From the NCBI RefSeq assembly GCF_009870125.1, contig NC_046683.1:39323869-39387868 (forward strand): a DNA stretch of 64,000 bases, given 5' to 3'. The notes below the pieces were generated by a model. It was not told the origin of the DNA. It ran no database searches and saw only the letters and a list, made by a program, of their open reading frames with translations. Below, one piece after another: positions 37,076 to 48,999 of the stretch; position 1 is the stretch's first letter; each line of letters begins with the position of its first letter. The position numbers and the translations under genes are program-made. The stretch comes from Drosophila pseudoobscura. Its lineage: Eukaryota > Arthropoda > Insecta > Diptera > Drosophilidae.

Positions 37076-40000
37076 CATGCCTGCGTTGTCTCTCTATTTG
37101 TCTCACTTTCACTCGCTCGCTCGCTCGTACTCGCTCGTTCTCGCTGTGACTGTCTTGCTGTCTCCTTCTTCATCATCGTCTACTTAGTATATATACTATT
37201 TGTTAGTTTGTCACTTTGTATCTTTGTGTTTTGTGTGTGTTTTTGTCGCTACCTTGTGTCCTACTATATCCCTATAACCTATCTCCCCGCTACATCCAAT
37301 ATCTGATCCCTCCTCCCACTATTTTCTCTTACTCAATACAACCAATTTAGTGTCTGCATTTAAGTAACAACTTAGTCATAGCTAATATTCTTAACCAAAC
37401 AACCACTAACACACGTCAAGAACAAAATGCCCAACCCTCCGGCCAGACAAACAAACAACCAACCAAACAGCCAGCAAACACACACATGAAACACTCGCAT
37501 ACTAAACTAGCAAACAACAAACAACAAGAACAAACAACTAATCCTTAATAGTAGAAGACTCAAACCGGGTGTGTTCTGGCGACCTCTATTCGAACCGAAA
37601 GCTCTAGAACGAAGTGTAATTGTGGGTGTTCCTGAAATCTCCCCCCTCTAATCTATAAGCTGAAACCGTACGACTACAAATAGCACGAGTAATTAATCCC
37701 ATGATAAGCTATTAAAAAGTGAAACTCTTAAAGCCTCCTCAATTTAAAATTTCATCATGGAGCGTCTACAAATTGCTGGATAGCTTGAATTTCACGGAAC
37801 TGCCTTCATTCAGCAGAATGAAACCACCTGTGGGTCAGCCCTTAACCTAGCTGTCGAAAATTCAATTGAATTGGAATCCTCGAGATTTCAGGAGCACTAA
37901 CATCAGCCACAAACTCTGGTCGTGGTCTCTAGAGATTTCTGGAACACATCGGACTAACCCACACACCCACCACCACACATTCGTCGTCATCGTCGCCCCA
38001 ATAACCCAAAAGTAACCAAAAACTAAAATCAAACTAAAACAATGCCTATAAAAAATAACAACGAAAATGTAATGTTCAAAAAGAAAAGACCAACCAACAA
38101 CAAAAATGTTCTTTTTGTGTGTTTCCTTTTCTTCCTTTTTTTCTTCTACCACTTTTTCTTCTTTGTTTTTTCTCTCTTTTATGCTGTGTGGGTGCTAAAA
38201 ACCCACAAAACTACAACAAATAAAATCGAACGCAAAACAAAACCTGTAAAATGAAACAAAATACCTCGAAATACTGAACAAACCCGAACCGAAAAAACCC
38301 ACGAAAACCTCGAAACTCTCATCTAGACAATCCACATCCCCGCAAGCAAAAAGGCGGACAAGCTGTTGCTGTTGCTGCCCCACCGCTGGTTCTACTGCTT
38401 TCCACTGCTTGCGCGCTTTTGCTACTGCTGCCGACGACGACTGCTTAAGCGAACAGCCACCAATCAGAAACCAGTGCACGGAGGAATCTTCAACGAAAAG
38501 ACCCCTTCTCTCTGTCTTTCCCAGATGTTTGTGTCGTCTCCATTGTGTAAATAATAAGCCGAAGAAAAGAAAAGATAACATTTATCAACTAAACAAAATA
38601 TACTAAAATATCATGAAAATGCGGAAATAAATACATACTATATGTTGAATGTGCTCAAGTAGAAAATATGATCAATATGAAGAAAAATATCACCTATGGT
38701 GATATGGGTCACCAACGGTCACCATTCCATTACCTGTACAAAAACAAAAATAATGAAATAATAGTCAATGAAACGGAATGCCAAATCGAATCATATGAAT
38801 ACATAATACCGATTAACGGTATTGATAATGAAGATGACGTACTTCTTGTATACATCCTACTATAACCGATGTCTAACCGCTAGAGACTTTGTTTTAATCA
38901 CTAAGTCACTGTTGATTTGTTGTTATTTAGTTAGTATGTACCACAGAAATACCTGTATGTACGAGTATATTTATGTATGAGTCCACAATTCTTCCGATTA
39001 AAACTACGACTAAGATTCCAAAAACCCGTTCCGCTTAGTTCCATGTGAATTTTACAACACTGCCAAGCGTACGAAATTAGTACATAAAGTAGACAACATT
39101 TTAGTGAAATTCTACAACCAAAAACAAAGCAAAAATTAACCAATTATTAAATGCATACGAGTACAATTTATTGAAAAAGAAATTACATTTAGCCAAAAGC
39201 TTTTCCGCTTCGAAGCATTTGCAAGCAGCTTATGTTCTGTTTGTTTTTTGAGCGTATACGTTAACCGTTAAGAGGGGACAATAAGTAACTAAGTTAAAAC
39301 ATCGTTTAAGCAGTGCACACTGCTAGGACTCGGGCTTGTGCTCCACTACGAATTTTTATCACATGGTGTAATTGAATTATGAAAAACAAAGCAAAAGCCT
39401 CTCGGTTAATTCGTTCATGAAAATGGATAATCTATTATACGAGCATAATAGTACTTAAATAATAGTGAAGAACCCAACTAGGACGCAGTTCAATTTATAG
39501 GGACAGATATTCCTGTATACAAGCAAAACATTTTTTAGCAAGCAAAATGGATGTTTTCTAGCCAAATATATCGTAAACCCAACAAAAGAAAAATGCAACT
39601 TATATCTTTACAATATCTAGTTATACTATATACTATATACATACAATATACACGTACATCTAGAGAATATTTCAGCCCGCCTAACGTTGCTGAGAAGACG
39701 AGTGTTTTTTTTTTGTTGGTTCTAAGCTAACTGCAAGCAGTACAAGCAGTACGGGGAGCACAAGCAGTGCATTATCCATTGCTTCCAAGCACGGACACAG
39801 ACCAGACACACACTCCCCCGCACATAGTCCGAATAGGGCGTCTTGAATTTTGTAAGCAGTGTAATAAGAAACGATACCTAACAATTAAGCAGTTCATTTT
39901 TGGGTAAATAAAGAAATACTTGAAAAGAAAGCAGTGTGTGACTATGACTTGGAACGGGGAATTACACCACCACCCCACCGCTTGGAAAGCCCACCCACCG

Positions 40001-40569
40001 CTTGGAAGGTAAAATACTGCAGAAATAGAACCCCAGCCATATGTACGAGTATTATCATAGTACCTTTTATATATGTACTATACATATCATATTTCTATCA
40101 ATGCACACGAAATTAACCCAAAAACAATCGATCTGTCCATAAACGGAATTTATTAATGATTCTTAATAATTCTTATATTGTATTAAAATTATATTCTATA
40201 TTTTACTTTTGAAACCGAAACCCCTGTTACCGTGACAGCACTCTCAAACACACACCAAATGAATCAAGCTTATCATTTTCTGTATAAAAATGTTGATGTT
40301 ATACCAACCATATACTATAACATATATGCTTTATACACCAAACAAATATTGTTCCCCCCTGTACACCCACACAAATATACACATATATACAGATATTACG
40401 TAAGCGAAAACGATTTGTAAATCATAATTTTAATCTGCTTTACACTGCTTGTATACTTTGCATATTGGCATTTTTCTGTATTTTGCAATTGTAAAAATAA
40501 AAAAATCACTGAAAATTCGTTTGAAAATTGTTCATTTTTGTGCTTATCTCAGTCTATCACTTACGCGCT

Positions 40570-40618
40570 CTTTCTCTCTCTCTCTCTCTCTCTCACACTC
40601 TCTCTCTCTCTCTCTCTA
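40570..40618. repeat. (CT)n microsatellite
   Basis: Two long CT runs separated by CACA. Confidence 0.85.
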
Positions 40619-41289
40619 TCTTTTTCCTGTCTCTGTTTTTCTATTCTTCTGTGCTGAGTCCCTGCCCCTCCCCTGCCCACCCTCCAAAACTCCTCCTTGT
40701 GAAGGCTGCATGAAAAAATAGGGCCTAAATGAAAATTCGTATCCATAAGTTTGTTGCTTTGTTTGAAATTGCTTTTCATGTCATGTTAATTGGTGCTGAA
40801 ATTTGAATTTTCCGTATGATTTTCGTATGGTTGTTAATCTTTTGGTTCCATTGCGATTAAGTTTATTATTTCGATATTTATTTTTATTTTAAAGTTTCGA
40901 CTAATTTCGTTCTTTTGGTTTCCAACAAGTAATACACACACACAAAAATGTAAAATACCATTAACCATATACCAAAAAATTTAGAACAAGCAGAGGAAAT
41001 AAACCAAAGCAAAACCGCCAAAAATAATATAAGACGCGATCATTATCATTTTATGTGTAAGACTAGACTTAAATGGAGGATCTGCCCATAGGATAGTTCT
41101 CGGTGCCAGGGTGCACTGTACTGTACCACCTACTTAGATATATGCGATATACGACCTATGCTATTCTACATACATACATATATTTAAATGACAATTTACT
41201 AATCAAGTACAATTATCCCTTCCACCTTCACCTCCACCAAACGCATCCTGCATCTCTGTGCACCTTCCACGCACTGCAACACTTAACAG

Positions 41290-41491
41290 GTATCGATGTG
41301 ATCCAAGTGGCCGAACGCCAGGTGCTCTCCTCAGCGGCCATTGTGGGCATTGCCGTGGGCGGTGTCTTGCTGCTGCTCTTAATTGTGGACCTACTCTGCT
41401 GCATAACCGTGCACATGGGGGTGATGGCGGCCATGTGCCGCAAGGCGAAGCGGTCGCCCTCGGAGATCGATGACGAGGCCAAGCTGGGAAG
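41290..41491 (+). CDS. Fas2: Fasciclin II transmembrane and juxtamembrane exon
   Basis: The acceptor CTTAACAG (41,289) joins in phase to 35,263. The exon encodes [15 protein letters not shown], then a membrane helix of about 25 residues ([20 protein letters not shown]), then a cytoplasmic start with [19 protein letters not shown]. The donor GTAAGT is at 41,492. Two bases of the next codon (AG) are left over, so any acceptor with the matching phase can be joined. Confidence 0.96.
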
Positions 41492-41686
41492 GTAAGTAAG
41501 CGCTAAGGCGATCAACGATATTCGATAACTTTTGTAGTACTACTTTTGTTTGGATCTCGAGACCATCTTCCCACAAACGAAACGAATATTGCACTAACAA
41601 TCGAAAAACCGAATCGAAAATCGAATTAAAATCAATCTCTTGTGTTTTTTCGTTGTGTTTTTTATCTTAACCGTTTCGAACAAAAG

Positions 41687-41780
41687 CCGAAATTGCAAAC
41701 GACCGGACTTCGAGTACAATTGGGTCTATGCGCGTCCCAAATCCTTGTTGTTCAATCGCAATTCCCTGATATCCGTCTGA
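41687..41780 (+). CDS. Fas2: Fasciclin II alternative cytoplasmic tail exon
   Basis: A pyrimidine-rich tract ending in CAAAAG (41,686) is followed by a frame in phase with 41,491. It encodes SRNCKRPDFEYNWVYARPKS, then LLFNRNSLISV, and stops at TGA 41,778-41,780. This would replace the PEST/PDZ-ligand tail by a 31-residue basic and aromatic tail. The intron of 195 bp is a normal fly size. Several Fas2 transmembrane isoforms with different tails are known in D. melanogaster; this is probably one of them. Conservation was not tested. Confidence 0.65.
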
Positions 41781-42484
41781 GAGTGCGGCACCAGGCACAA
41801 AAATTAAACCAAAAAATGCACCGAATTAAAAATTCAATATTAAATTTAAAATTCAAAGCTCACCTCTTACGTTTGTCATACAGTTTTTTAGTGCAATATA
41901 CAAAAGTTTTCAGTTTGCCACACACTCGCTCACCAATCATTTAGTTCAGAAAAAATCCACTCTTATCTCCACACAAAAAACAAAGAAAACACTACACACA
42001 GACAAGTGCTTAGATCTCCTCAGTTGTTGGCTAATTTTAGTACAAGACTTGTGCGTGATTCAATGTGTAGTCAAATGTGCGATGAGCTTCAAACTGGAAC
42101 TTCTTTGTGTACAGTCAGTTGCTTTCTCAAGACTGTCCTCTCGTTTGTTCATTTGCCAACGCCACTTGTCTTTGATCAACACACACACATACACAGACAC
42201 ACACACATACGCACACGACACAACCATCATCGTTATCATTTCATTTAAGATCATCTACTATTTGTATGTGTACTCTCTCTTCTCCTACTAAATGAACATC
42301 ATCATGTATTACTCCAATCCATTCATCCAACACAAAAATCCGAATAAATCCAACTAAAAAACCAATCCAAAAACCACCAAACCTACAAACAACCAACCAA
42401 CCAAATACCGAAACCAAATACCAACCAAATTACCATCTAACCAAGCAGTCTTTACGGTTGGCGTTTTCCGCTACCTTATTGCAG

Positions 42485-42571
42485 TGGACAGCTTGTTAAG
42501 GAGCCGCCACCGTCACCGTTGCCACTGCCGCCGCCAGTAAAGCTGGGCGGCTCGCCCATGACATCGCCATT
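42485..42571 (+). CDS. Fas2: Fasciclin II PEST exon (alternatively included)
   Basis: The acceptor TTATTGCAG (42,484) and donor GTACGT (42,572) enclose 87 nt, an exact multiple of three. It encodes [20 protein letters not shown] and then [10 protein letters not shown]. The Pro/Ser/Glu-rich content is the known PEST segment of Fas2. Because it preserves frame, skipping it joins 41,491 directly to 42,971 and gives the PEST-minus form. Confidence 0.93.
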
Positions 42572-42752
42572 GTACGTACCACCTCCTCCATAAATCTTAG
42601 CATCCTGCCTCTGAATCTTCTTCTGATCTTTCCTTTGAGTTGAGAGCCTGTGCTCGCCTTCTTGCCTGCCTAACTGCCTACTTAGTGTACCTATCACCTA
42701 TCCACCTAATATATCTATCGACCACATCAATCTATTCATCTTCGCTCATTAG

Positions 42753-42818
42753 CACTGCATGCGCCACTCTATAGTTGATATAGTTTTATATACTACTGTA
42801 GTTATATAGCTCTATAAG
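42753..42818 (+). other. Fas2: Candidate cassette (stop-containing) exon in the Fas2 tail
   Basis: An acceptor-like TTCGCTCATTAG (42,752) and a strong donor AAG/GTAAGT (42,819) bound 66 nt. In the phase delivered by either upstream exon it adds STACATL or FTACATL and then a stop. It could be a poison exon or a further alternative tail, or chance. Confidence 0.25.
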
Positions 42819-42970
42819 GTAAGTGCACTGCTTGTTTTGGTACAGTCACACAGCTTTTACGAGTAGATGGCTTGCGAGCCAGACAACCTTTGCATGGCGG
42901 ATCGTTTTAATCCAACAGCCACACAACATTAATATCCAAACTAATCAAAAAATGCTCTTTTCTTCTATAG

Positions 42971-43094
42971 AGATGAAAAGGAACCGCTGCGCACACCCAC
43001 AGGCAGCATCAAACAGAACTCCACCATCGAGTTCGATGGCCGTTTCGTGCACTCGCGAAGCGGGGAGATCATTGGCAAAAACTCGGCGGTGTAA
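42971..43094 (+). CDS. Fas2: Fasciclin II terminal coding exon with PDZ-ligand C-terminus
   Basis: The acceptor TTCTATAG (42,970) leads into [20 protein letters not shown], then [20 protein letters not shown], and TAA at 43,092-43,094. The C-terminal -SAV is a PDZ ligand; in flies the Fas2 tail binds Discs large at synapses. The recovered exons sum to about 849 residues, which leaves room for a signal peptide of the expected size upstream. Confidence 0.96.
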
Positions 43095-45178
43095 GTGGGC
43101 CGAAGAGGAGAGCCCTCAAACACCACGCAGCGTGCACAAACGATAGTGGAGTATAAATGAATGTCGTCTAAAACGAGAACAAGCCAAAGCCACAGCTGGG
43201 GGACAACAAACGGGAATATCGATACAACATCGATGATGATGATTGATTGATTGATTGATTGGAAAACTGAGTTGGTTTTACTTTACTTTCGTACACAGCG
43301 TAACTCTTACTAAATGTCTTACTAAAATACAATACGATATCCAATGCTACACATCTACATCTACACATACACATACACACATAGCACTCTAAGCTCGACA
43401 AAAAACAATGGGATTACAGGGATATCCCAATACCCCCATTCACGTGTCCCCGTGTTGCTTCATTTTCTAGTTCGTATTTATTTGTATTCGCTGCATTTTG
43501 TATTGCTTTGTTTCTCCCCAGCCCCTGGCCCATCCCCAGCCACACAGTAGAAAAAGTAAGAAAGAAAACCCAAAATTAAACAAAACAAAAAGATAATGAA
43601 AACCTAGCCTAAGATATATATATGTGTATGCAAAGAGAGAAATCTTAAATTAATGCCTTACAAACAAAGAAAAATTACATTTATTTAGCAGGTAAAGCGA
43701 GAAGGGACGATCTATGTATGAAAGTAAGCCGGAAGCATGGGATAAGAACAATTTCTTTAGTATAACTAACTTAAACATGCCATAAATAAGTTGTAACATT
43801 AAGTTTGCATTTCCCCACTACCACTACCACTCCCCGCACCCAAAACCCTATCCCACATATCCTACCTAGCCACCATTTCATAGTACTTAAAACGCTGAAC
43901 AAAAGACTTGCGAGCATTTCTTTCTAGAACATGACATTAGAAGAAACAAAAACAAAACAAAAAGAATAAGGACTTGAATATTTGGTTAATATGTGGACTC
44001 CTTGGTTTCCTATTGGTAATTCATATACTATACTTAATCCACAGTCACAAGTATAATCTATGCGTAAGGATGAACAAAATGCTCAATATACATTGATGTT
44101 AAACGAAATTTGAATGTTTGAAAAGGACGGCCCGCAACTGTTTGGCACTGCTTGACGAAACAGTGTTACGGAGTACAGCGCACTGGAAAGCGCATTCCAA
44201 GTTGCACATGCATCCCACAAAAACACACACAAATATGAGAAATGACAGTTCAAAGAAAATGCTAAGAAAAACCTAAATAAAACTAAACTAAATTAATGCT
44301 AAGTTGTAGAGAAACGACGAGAACTATGAGATTGCCAAACAAGAATGTTCGTTCGTTCACCTTTCGTTCATCTTTCATCCCCACTTCCATCAAACAAAAT
44401 GCAAAAATCGCTCAGTTTTATGTTGAAAGTATTTTCGTATGTATTGTAAAAACTAAACAAATTCTAGTTAAGAGATCTGCAAATGCATTAATCTAATGGA
44501 TATATAAAGCCTATGAATATATATGTACATGTATTTACAATTACTCAGTAAGTAAGTTTTTTTTCTACACAAAACTACAAATAAACAAAAGAAAAAAACA
44601 GAAAAACAGAAAAACAAACTACATACTCGTACATACCCCAGTATAATCGTATTTATATACTCGAACACACCAATCTGAATGTATGTATGTATTGTATATT
44701 CCATGGACAGCGCGTTTTCATTTGCCTCCAATGTCGCCAATCCCCAATACCCAGGACCCAATCCCTTAGGGGAGATCGCTCCCCCTTCTTTTTGTTGCCC
44801 AAGAGCTTTTGTAGCTTATGTTGCCTTGTCAAAGCTTTTTACCTATAAATATACAAGAATATTATACAAACCTATCGAATAATAATCCTGCAAGCCAAGC
44901 ATACAGCCAAGTCGACCAAGCTCGACGGCCAGCCCAGATCAGATCACGTTCAATGAATGGGCCACTAATGTAGTTTATGCCGAACGTGCAGCATATGCAA
45001 TATGATGCAAAGTGAAAGGAACGAAGCGGAGCGGAGAGGATCGAATTTCTCGAACATTTCGGCGAAAAGCAGAGTGTAGCTTTTTATATAACCCGAACAA
45101 ACAAACCAAGCAAAATTGAAAGAAATTGTACACTAAATCTAAAACGGGGGAAAATAAATCATATTTACTGTACTATAA
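43095..45178 (+). other. Fas2: Fas2 3' UTR (transmembrane forms)
   Basis: AT-rich non-coding sequence of about 2.1 kb from the stop to the AATAAA at 45,153. No competing ORF is credible. Confidence 0.75.
45153..45158 (+). terminator. Fas2: Fas2 distal poly(A) signal
   Basis: AATAAA followed by a T/A-rich stretch; cleavage is expected around 45,170-45,180. Confidence 0.6.
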
Positions 45179-45194
45179 ATCCAAATCAAAGTCT

Positions 45195-45200
45195 TTTATT
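45195..45200 (-). terminator. GlcAT-I: GlcAT-I poly(A) signal (minus strand)
   Basis: TTTATT on the plus strand is AATAAA on the minus strand, about 650 nt after the GlcAT-I stop. Cleavage would fall around 45,175-45,180, on top of the Fas2 cleavage region. I saw no nearer AATAAA. Confidence 0.5.
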
Positions 45201-45847
45201 TGCCTTCAGCTAGAGGCAGCTATGAGTATTGGGCATTGAGCAGAAACAACTAGCTTACCCACCCATTCTATATGCATGGCATCTAAAATTCCAAAGGTGT
45301 AGCGATACGAGCCAGCCATCAAACCAGACCTATTCTCATTTTAACTGTATCGGAAATACTATATGTTGGTGGTTGGTGTGCTGATGTTTACAAAATGAAA
45401 CTCGATCAGCGGCATTTATCGTCTTTCCTTCCGACCAAATATGCGAAAAAAGCCACTTGATCTCGTATACATATGTATATTGTGAACTCCTGTAGCTTCT
45501 AAAATACTTATAAGGAAATACCATAACATATCGACAACAGAATATAATACGGTTACAGAATCTTAGATACATATGTTACAAATTGTATTTGAGCATTTTA
45601 CAACTATAATATTATACAGACGAGCAAGGTAGCCGCAGATTTGCTTGTGTTGCAGTTTGATGCAATGTTATGTTCAATAGCAAAGTTGGGAATACCTTGC
45701 CAGTATACAGATAAGAAAAGCTCATGTTAATACATTCTGGGCAAAAAAAACGTTCAATAAATTCACTAAGTTGAGGCATTAAGTAATGGGACGAGGAACA
45801 GTTGCGTGACAAGTATGTACAGGCGAATCGGGGAGGCAAAATCTTCG

Positions 45848-46856
45848 CTAGACCTCCATGCCAGAATCAGAGCGCTTTCCCTGGCGCTGAAGGGCATCCT
45901 CAGAGGTGAGCTTCGTCTTCTCGGTGCGCGTGTGCCAGACGAGCACGTCCCGACAGGAGTTGGCGAGCGGCTGGAGCTGTTGTCTCGTGGTGAGGTGTCG
46001 CAGGATTTCGCTCTCCTGGTAGCCGCGCTGCACCTCGTAAGAGAAGACGGCCTGCGGGTTCTTAATGAATAGATCCATGCTGATGGCGAAAGCGGCCATG
46101 TCGATGGGGAAGGGGCGCTTCGGTTGCCATGCAGCGTTGAAGCCCACCACCTGAGTTTTGTCCTCGTTGAGTATAGGCCGTTCCACCATGAGACCTCCCA
46201 CCAGCCCAACGGGCCAGACGCCGACGTGGCCTGGCTTGATCTTAGTCATCTCGGCGAAAAGCTCCGTGGAATAGGAGTTGTCATCATCCATGAAGAATAC
46301 AATAGCATGTCGATCTACATCCACGTGGGTGCGCAGCCAAGCTAAGGCCATGTTGCGCTGCTCTACTCCGCGTGGCTTAATCCAGTTGGGATCCTTACCC
46401 TGCAGCTTGAACTCGGGCGGCGTCTTGATGTTCAGTTGCGTGGAGCGCTTCTCAAGCCCCGCCCGCTGCAGCAGACTGCGCACCAGCGGCGTGGTACTGT
46501 TAGAATCCTCCACAATGATCCAGTGCAGGTTTGGCAGCAGCATGAACAGGTGCGACAGTCTGTACGGAGATCGGCAGTGGTTAGAGGCTAGAAATGCAGT
46601 TTCCGGCCTCTTGGGACCACGCTCACCTGGTCAACTCCGCTTTTTGGGCTGGCCGCGCATACGTCGGCGTTATGGCGTAGATGTGCGGCAATGTGCCCGC
46701 CTCTTGCTGCGTGTACATAGCCTGCAGGTACTCTGGGCCCTGGCAGGTGTGCTTTCCATTGTGGTGGACCAGCTTGAGCACGATAAGGAAGACTATGATG
46801 AGCACCAGCACTTGGCGCGGACGAATGCGCGCCTCCGACATGCTGGCGTAAGCCAT
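45848..46856 (-). CDS. GlcAT-I: Galactosylgalactosylxylosylprotein 3-beta-glucuronosyltransferase (GlcAT-I)
   Basis: Two coding exons: 46,856-46,627 and 46,559-45,848, with a 67-bp intron (donor GTGAGC, acceptor CGTACAG); 313 residues. It adds the glucuronic acid that completes the GlcA-Gal-Gal-Xyl linker on which heparan and chondroitin sulfate chains are built, in the Golgi. The N-terminus has a short cytoplasmic piece and a signal-anchor helix (VLVLIIVFLIVLKLV, residues about 17-31), so it is a type II membrane protein. The catalytic part starts with IYAITPTYARPAQKAELTRL and contains HWIIVEDS, the metal-binding FFMDDDNSYS, GLVGGLMVERP, VVGFNAAW and the C-terminal VWHTRTEK. A second Met six codons in (SEARIR) is an equally possible start. 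The gene converges on Fas2. Confidence 0.95.
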
Positions 46857-46859
46857 TTC

Positions 46860-48248
46860 GGGCAGCTGCCTCTCAAACTCTCAGTTTCTCAGGTTTTTGG
46901 GTAAATTCGGATGGAGCCGCTTTTTGGTCGCCAATTATGTATTGAAAAAACAAGCTTAGCCCACTTAAGCCCCCTCTATTTAGATATGCGAACAACTTGA
47001 GTTAAACCGCAGAAAATAATACTGTTTGCAATATCTTCTTTCACATCCATCTTATCCTTAATCTTTATCTTCAAAAACCCCACTATATTTGTCATCTAAA
47101 CTGAACTTCATATTGCATCATTTTTATGAAGAGTATTTTAATACCCACGATAATGGGTTAATCGTTCTCTGGCCATGATCAGAATCCATATTTCTCGATT
47201 TTGATATTCGGTTTAATATTACTAGCTAGGTGAAGCCCTCAGCCCTGTCCACATAATTTAATCCGATTAATGAATCAATTTTCTAGCCAGTCAGGCTTGT
47301 TTTAAAATCTTTCATTTATTGCATTGTGACTAAAACAAGGTTTAAACAACAAAGTTAAACGAAAAAAAAGTGGCAACGTAAGTGAGTATAGAATGTCACG
47401 TCATTTCTTACATGTTGCTGGTATTTGAGGACCTGTGCTTGTCAACCGGAGTTTACGCATTTATATACCATATTTCGAACATTTTATATGAAGGTAACTT
47501 TTTCCAAGCTGTTTTACAACTTAATTAATAAAGAACTTTTCTCAGATTGATATGTTTTAGACATATTCATGCTTATGATTAGTATCTTGTATATATATAC
47601 ATATATGTATCTCGATCCCGATGCCTATTCTTGGTCTCCGAAGAAGACCACTAATTGCAAAAATATCGTTGAAATACCTTTAAAACAGAGACTGACTAAT
47701 TTGTACATTAGTTAGAGCCTGGGATGACAAACATTTCTGCAGCTATATAATATCTTTTTTCCTAGGGTATGCCAAATGTTGAGCATCCCGCCCCCCATGA
47801 GTCTGGCCATACAAATTACTGTTGCCGCAACTTTTGCGCATGGAATAAGACCCATTGTTACCTACTTGTTCAAAGAGAGCCTTAACTGATTTGAATGAAA
47901 CAACAAAGAAATTGCTTGAAAGTGAATGAGCGACAAGGATTTAAATGCAATCTAAACAATGCGAAAACACGATTTGAGAGAGCGAAAATTTAAAAAAATC
48001 TTTGATATACCTTTAAAAATATAATTTAAAAGATTCATGAAATTGATTAAATATACCATTATATACCGATATACCGTAAAAAAAACCTTCAACTCAATTT
48101 CGACGTCAAAATAAACAGGAAAATTATATCAAATCCCGTAAAAGGTCACCCTCTTAGCCAGATTCGAATGTTCAAAATAAACATAGGCGATAACTATATG
48201 GTCGTATGTGAGTGCTACCTGGCGGAAGCTTCCTGCTATGCACGAACA
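46860..48248. other. Intergenic, with a repeat remnant
   Basis: AT-rich. It contains the GlcAT-I promoter side and one arm (about 47,450-47,730) of an inverted repeat pair. No supported ORF. Confidence 0.7.
47450..47730 (-). repeat. Dispersed repeat R2, copy 1 (inverted relative to 57.34 kb)
   Basis: The reverse complement shares blocks, in the same order, with 57,338-57,620: ATGTTTGTCATCCCAGG, GACCAAGAATAGG, GAGAAAAG-TCTTTATTA and TTCATATAAAAT. Overall it is diverged. It may be a transposon remnant; the family is not recognised. Confidence 0.6.
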
Positions 48249-48259
48249 TGGTCGCACTG
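48249..48259 (+). promoter_or_regulatory. Motif 1-like core promoter element
   Basis: TGGTCGCACTG has one mismatch to Ohler Motif 1 (YGGTCACACTR). It lies about 180 bp upstream of the ATG at 48,440, with an ATCGAT word at about 48,277. Confidence 0.4.
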
Positions 48260-48439
48260 GGTAAATTAATCATTATCGATTCGAGCTTAGCTATAAGCGG
48301 TAAATTTCAATTGACAGCCGTCAATGAACATGTATTGTGCCTGCCATTTTTTTACTGACTCATTGAGCAGCCATCTTTAAAATTGAAAGCATTCATTTCT
48401 TGCGTTCTTGTGCCAATTATTACTCTTAAAATAAGCGCG

Positions 48440-48982
48440 ATGAGCGACTCCAAACAAGAATTAGGTGAAATTTCTTCCTCTACAAAAGACGAGGCTACTC
48501 TGGCCTGTGAAAGCAAGATGGTCAACGCTCAGATGGGCGCTCTAACTGAGGACGCCACTCTTCCCTGCAAAAGCAAGATGGTCAATGCTCAGATGGGTGC
48601 TCCAACTGGGGATGTCACTCCGGCCTGCAACAGCGCCATACACGCTGAGAAGATCGCATTCACCGACGACTTGGGGCTAGCTTCGTCTACCAATGGTCAA
48701 CCAAAGAACAACCAACGCGAGTTGGTATTCCACGGCTGTTGCAAGATGACGGACGAAGAGTTGTCTGAGCACTACAAAGTGGATCAAATGACTGACGAGG
48801 AGCTGGCTTCGGTAAACATCGACCGCCAGGCGATGATTGACTCCTATCGCGTCATGCACGAGGTCTCAATGCTGCGAGGAAAGCCTTCGCACACCTTGAA
48901 GAAGAAAACTGAAGAGCCCGATTCAGTGAAGCCAAAGGAGAAACGCCAAAGCCAGAAGAGTAGCTTTTTGAACACTTTATAA
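48440..48982 (+). CDS. Unrecognised 180-residue protein with an internal 20-residue repeat
   Basis: I do not recognise this gene. The ATG at 48,440 has a purine at -3 and is the first usable start; upstream codons in frame lack an ATG. The N-terminal third holds two near-identical repeats of about 20 residues (CESKMVNAQMGALTEDATLP and CKSKMVNAQMGAPTGDVTPA) and a degenerate third. The middle has two acidic MTDEEL boxes (MTDEELSEHYKVDQ, MTDEELASVNIDRQ). The C-terminus is Lys-rich (KKKTEEPD, KPKEKRQSQKS). No signal peptide or membrane segment. Codon use looks normal for a fly gene. Poly(A) signals follow at 49,159 and 49,172. It is probably a fast-evolving lineage-restricted gene. Confidence 0.7.
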   Translation: MSDSKQELGEISSSTKDEATLACESKMVNAQMGALTEDATLPCKSKMVNAQMGAPTGDVTPACNSAIHAEKIAFTDDLGLASSTNGQPKNNQRELVFHGCCKMTDEELSEHYKVDQMTDEELASVNIDRQAMIDSYRVMHEVSMLRGKPSHTLKKKTEEPDSVKPKEKRQSQKSSFLNTL

Positions 48983-48999
48983 GTCTATATCAATTCCCA

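Larger units (their letters stand above)
35476..41289 (+). other. Fas2: 3' UTR of the GPI-type Fas2 transcript, then intron of the transmembrane forms
   Basis: AT-rich and non-coding. It contains AATAAA at 36,383 and more A-rich candidates near 38,626 and 40,495. It also holds a CA repeat (36,204-36,229), a CGTAT repeat (37,021-37,075) and a CT repeat (40,570-40,618). No supported ORF. Confidence 0.8.

Noticed and set aside
48383-48439. A signal-peptide-like N-terminal extension of the unrecognised 48,440 gene
   Set aside because: The extension would start at a TTG codon. The first ATG in frame is at 48,440, so the hydrophobic stretch is not supported as coding.
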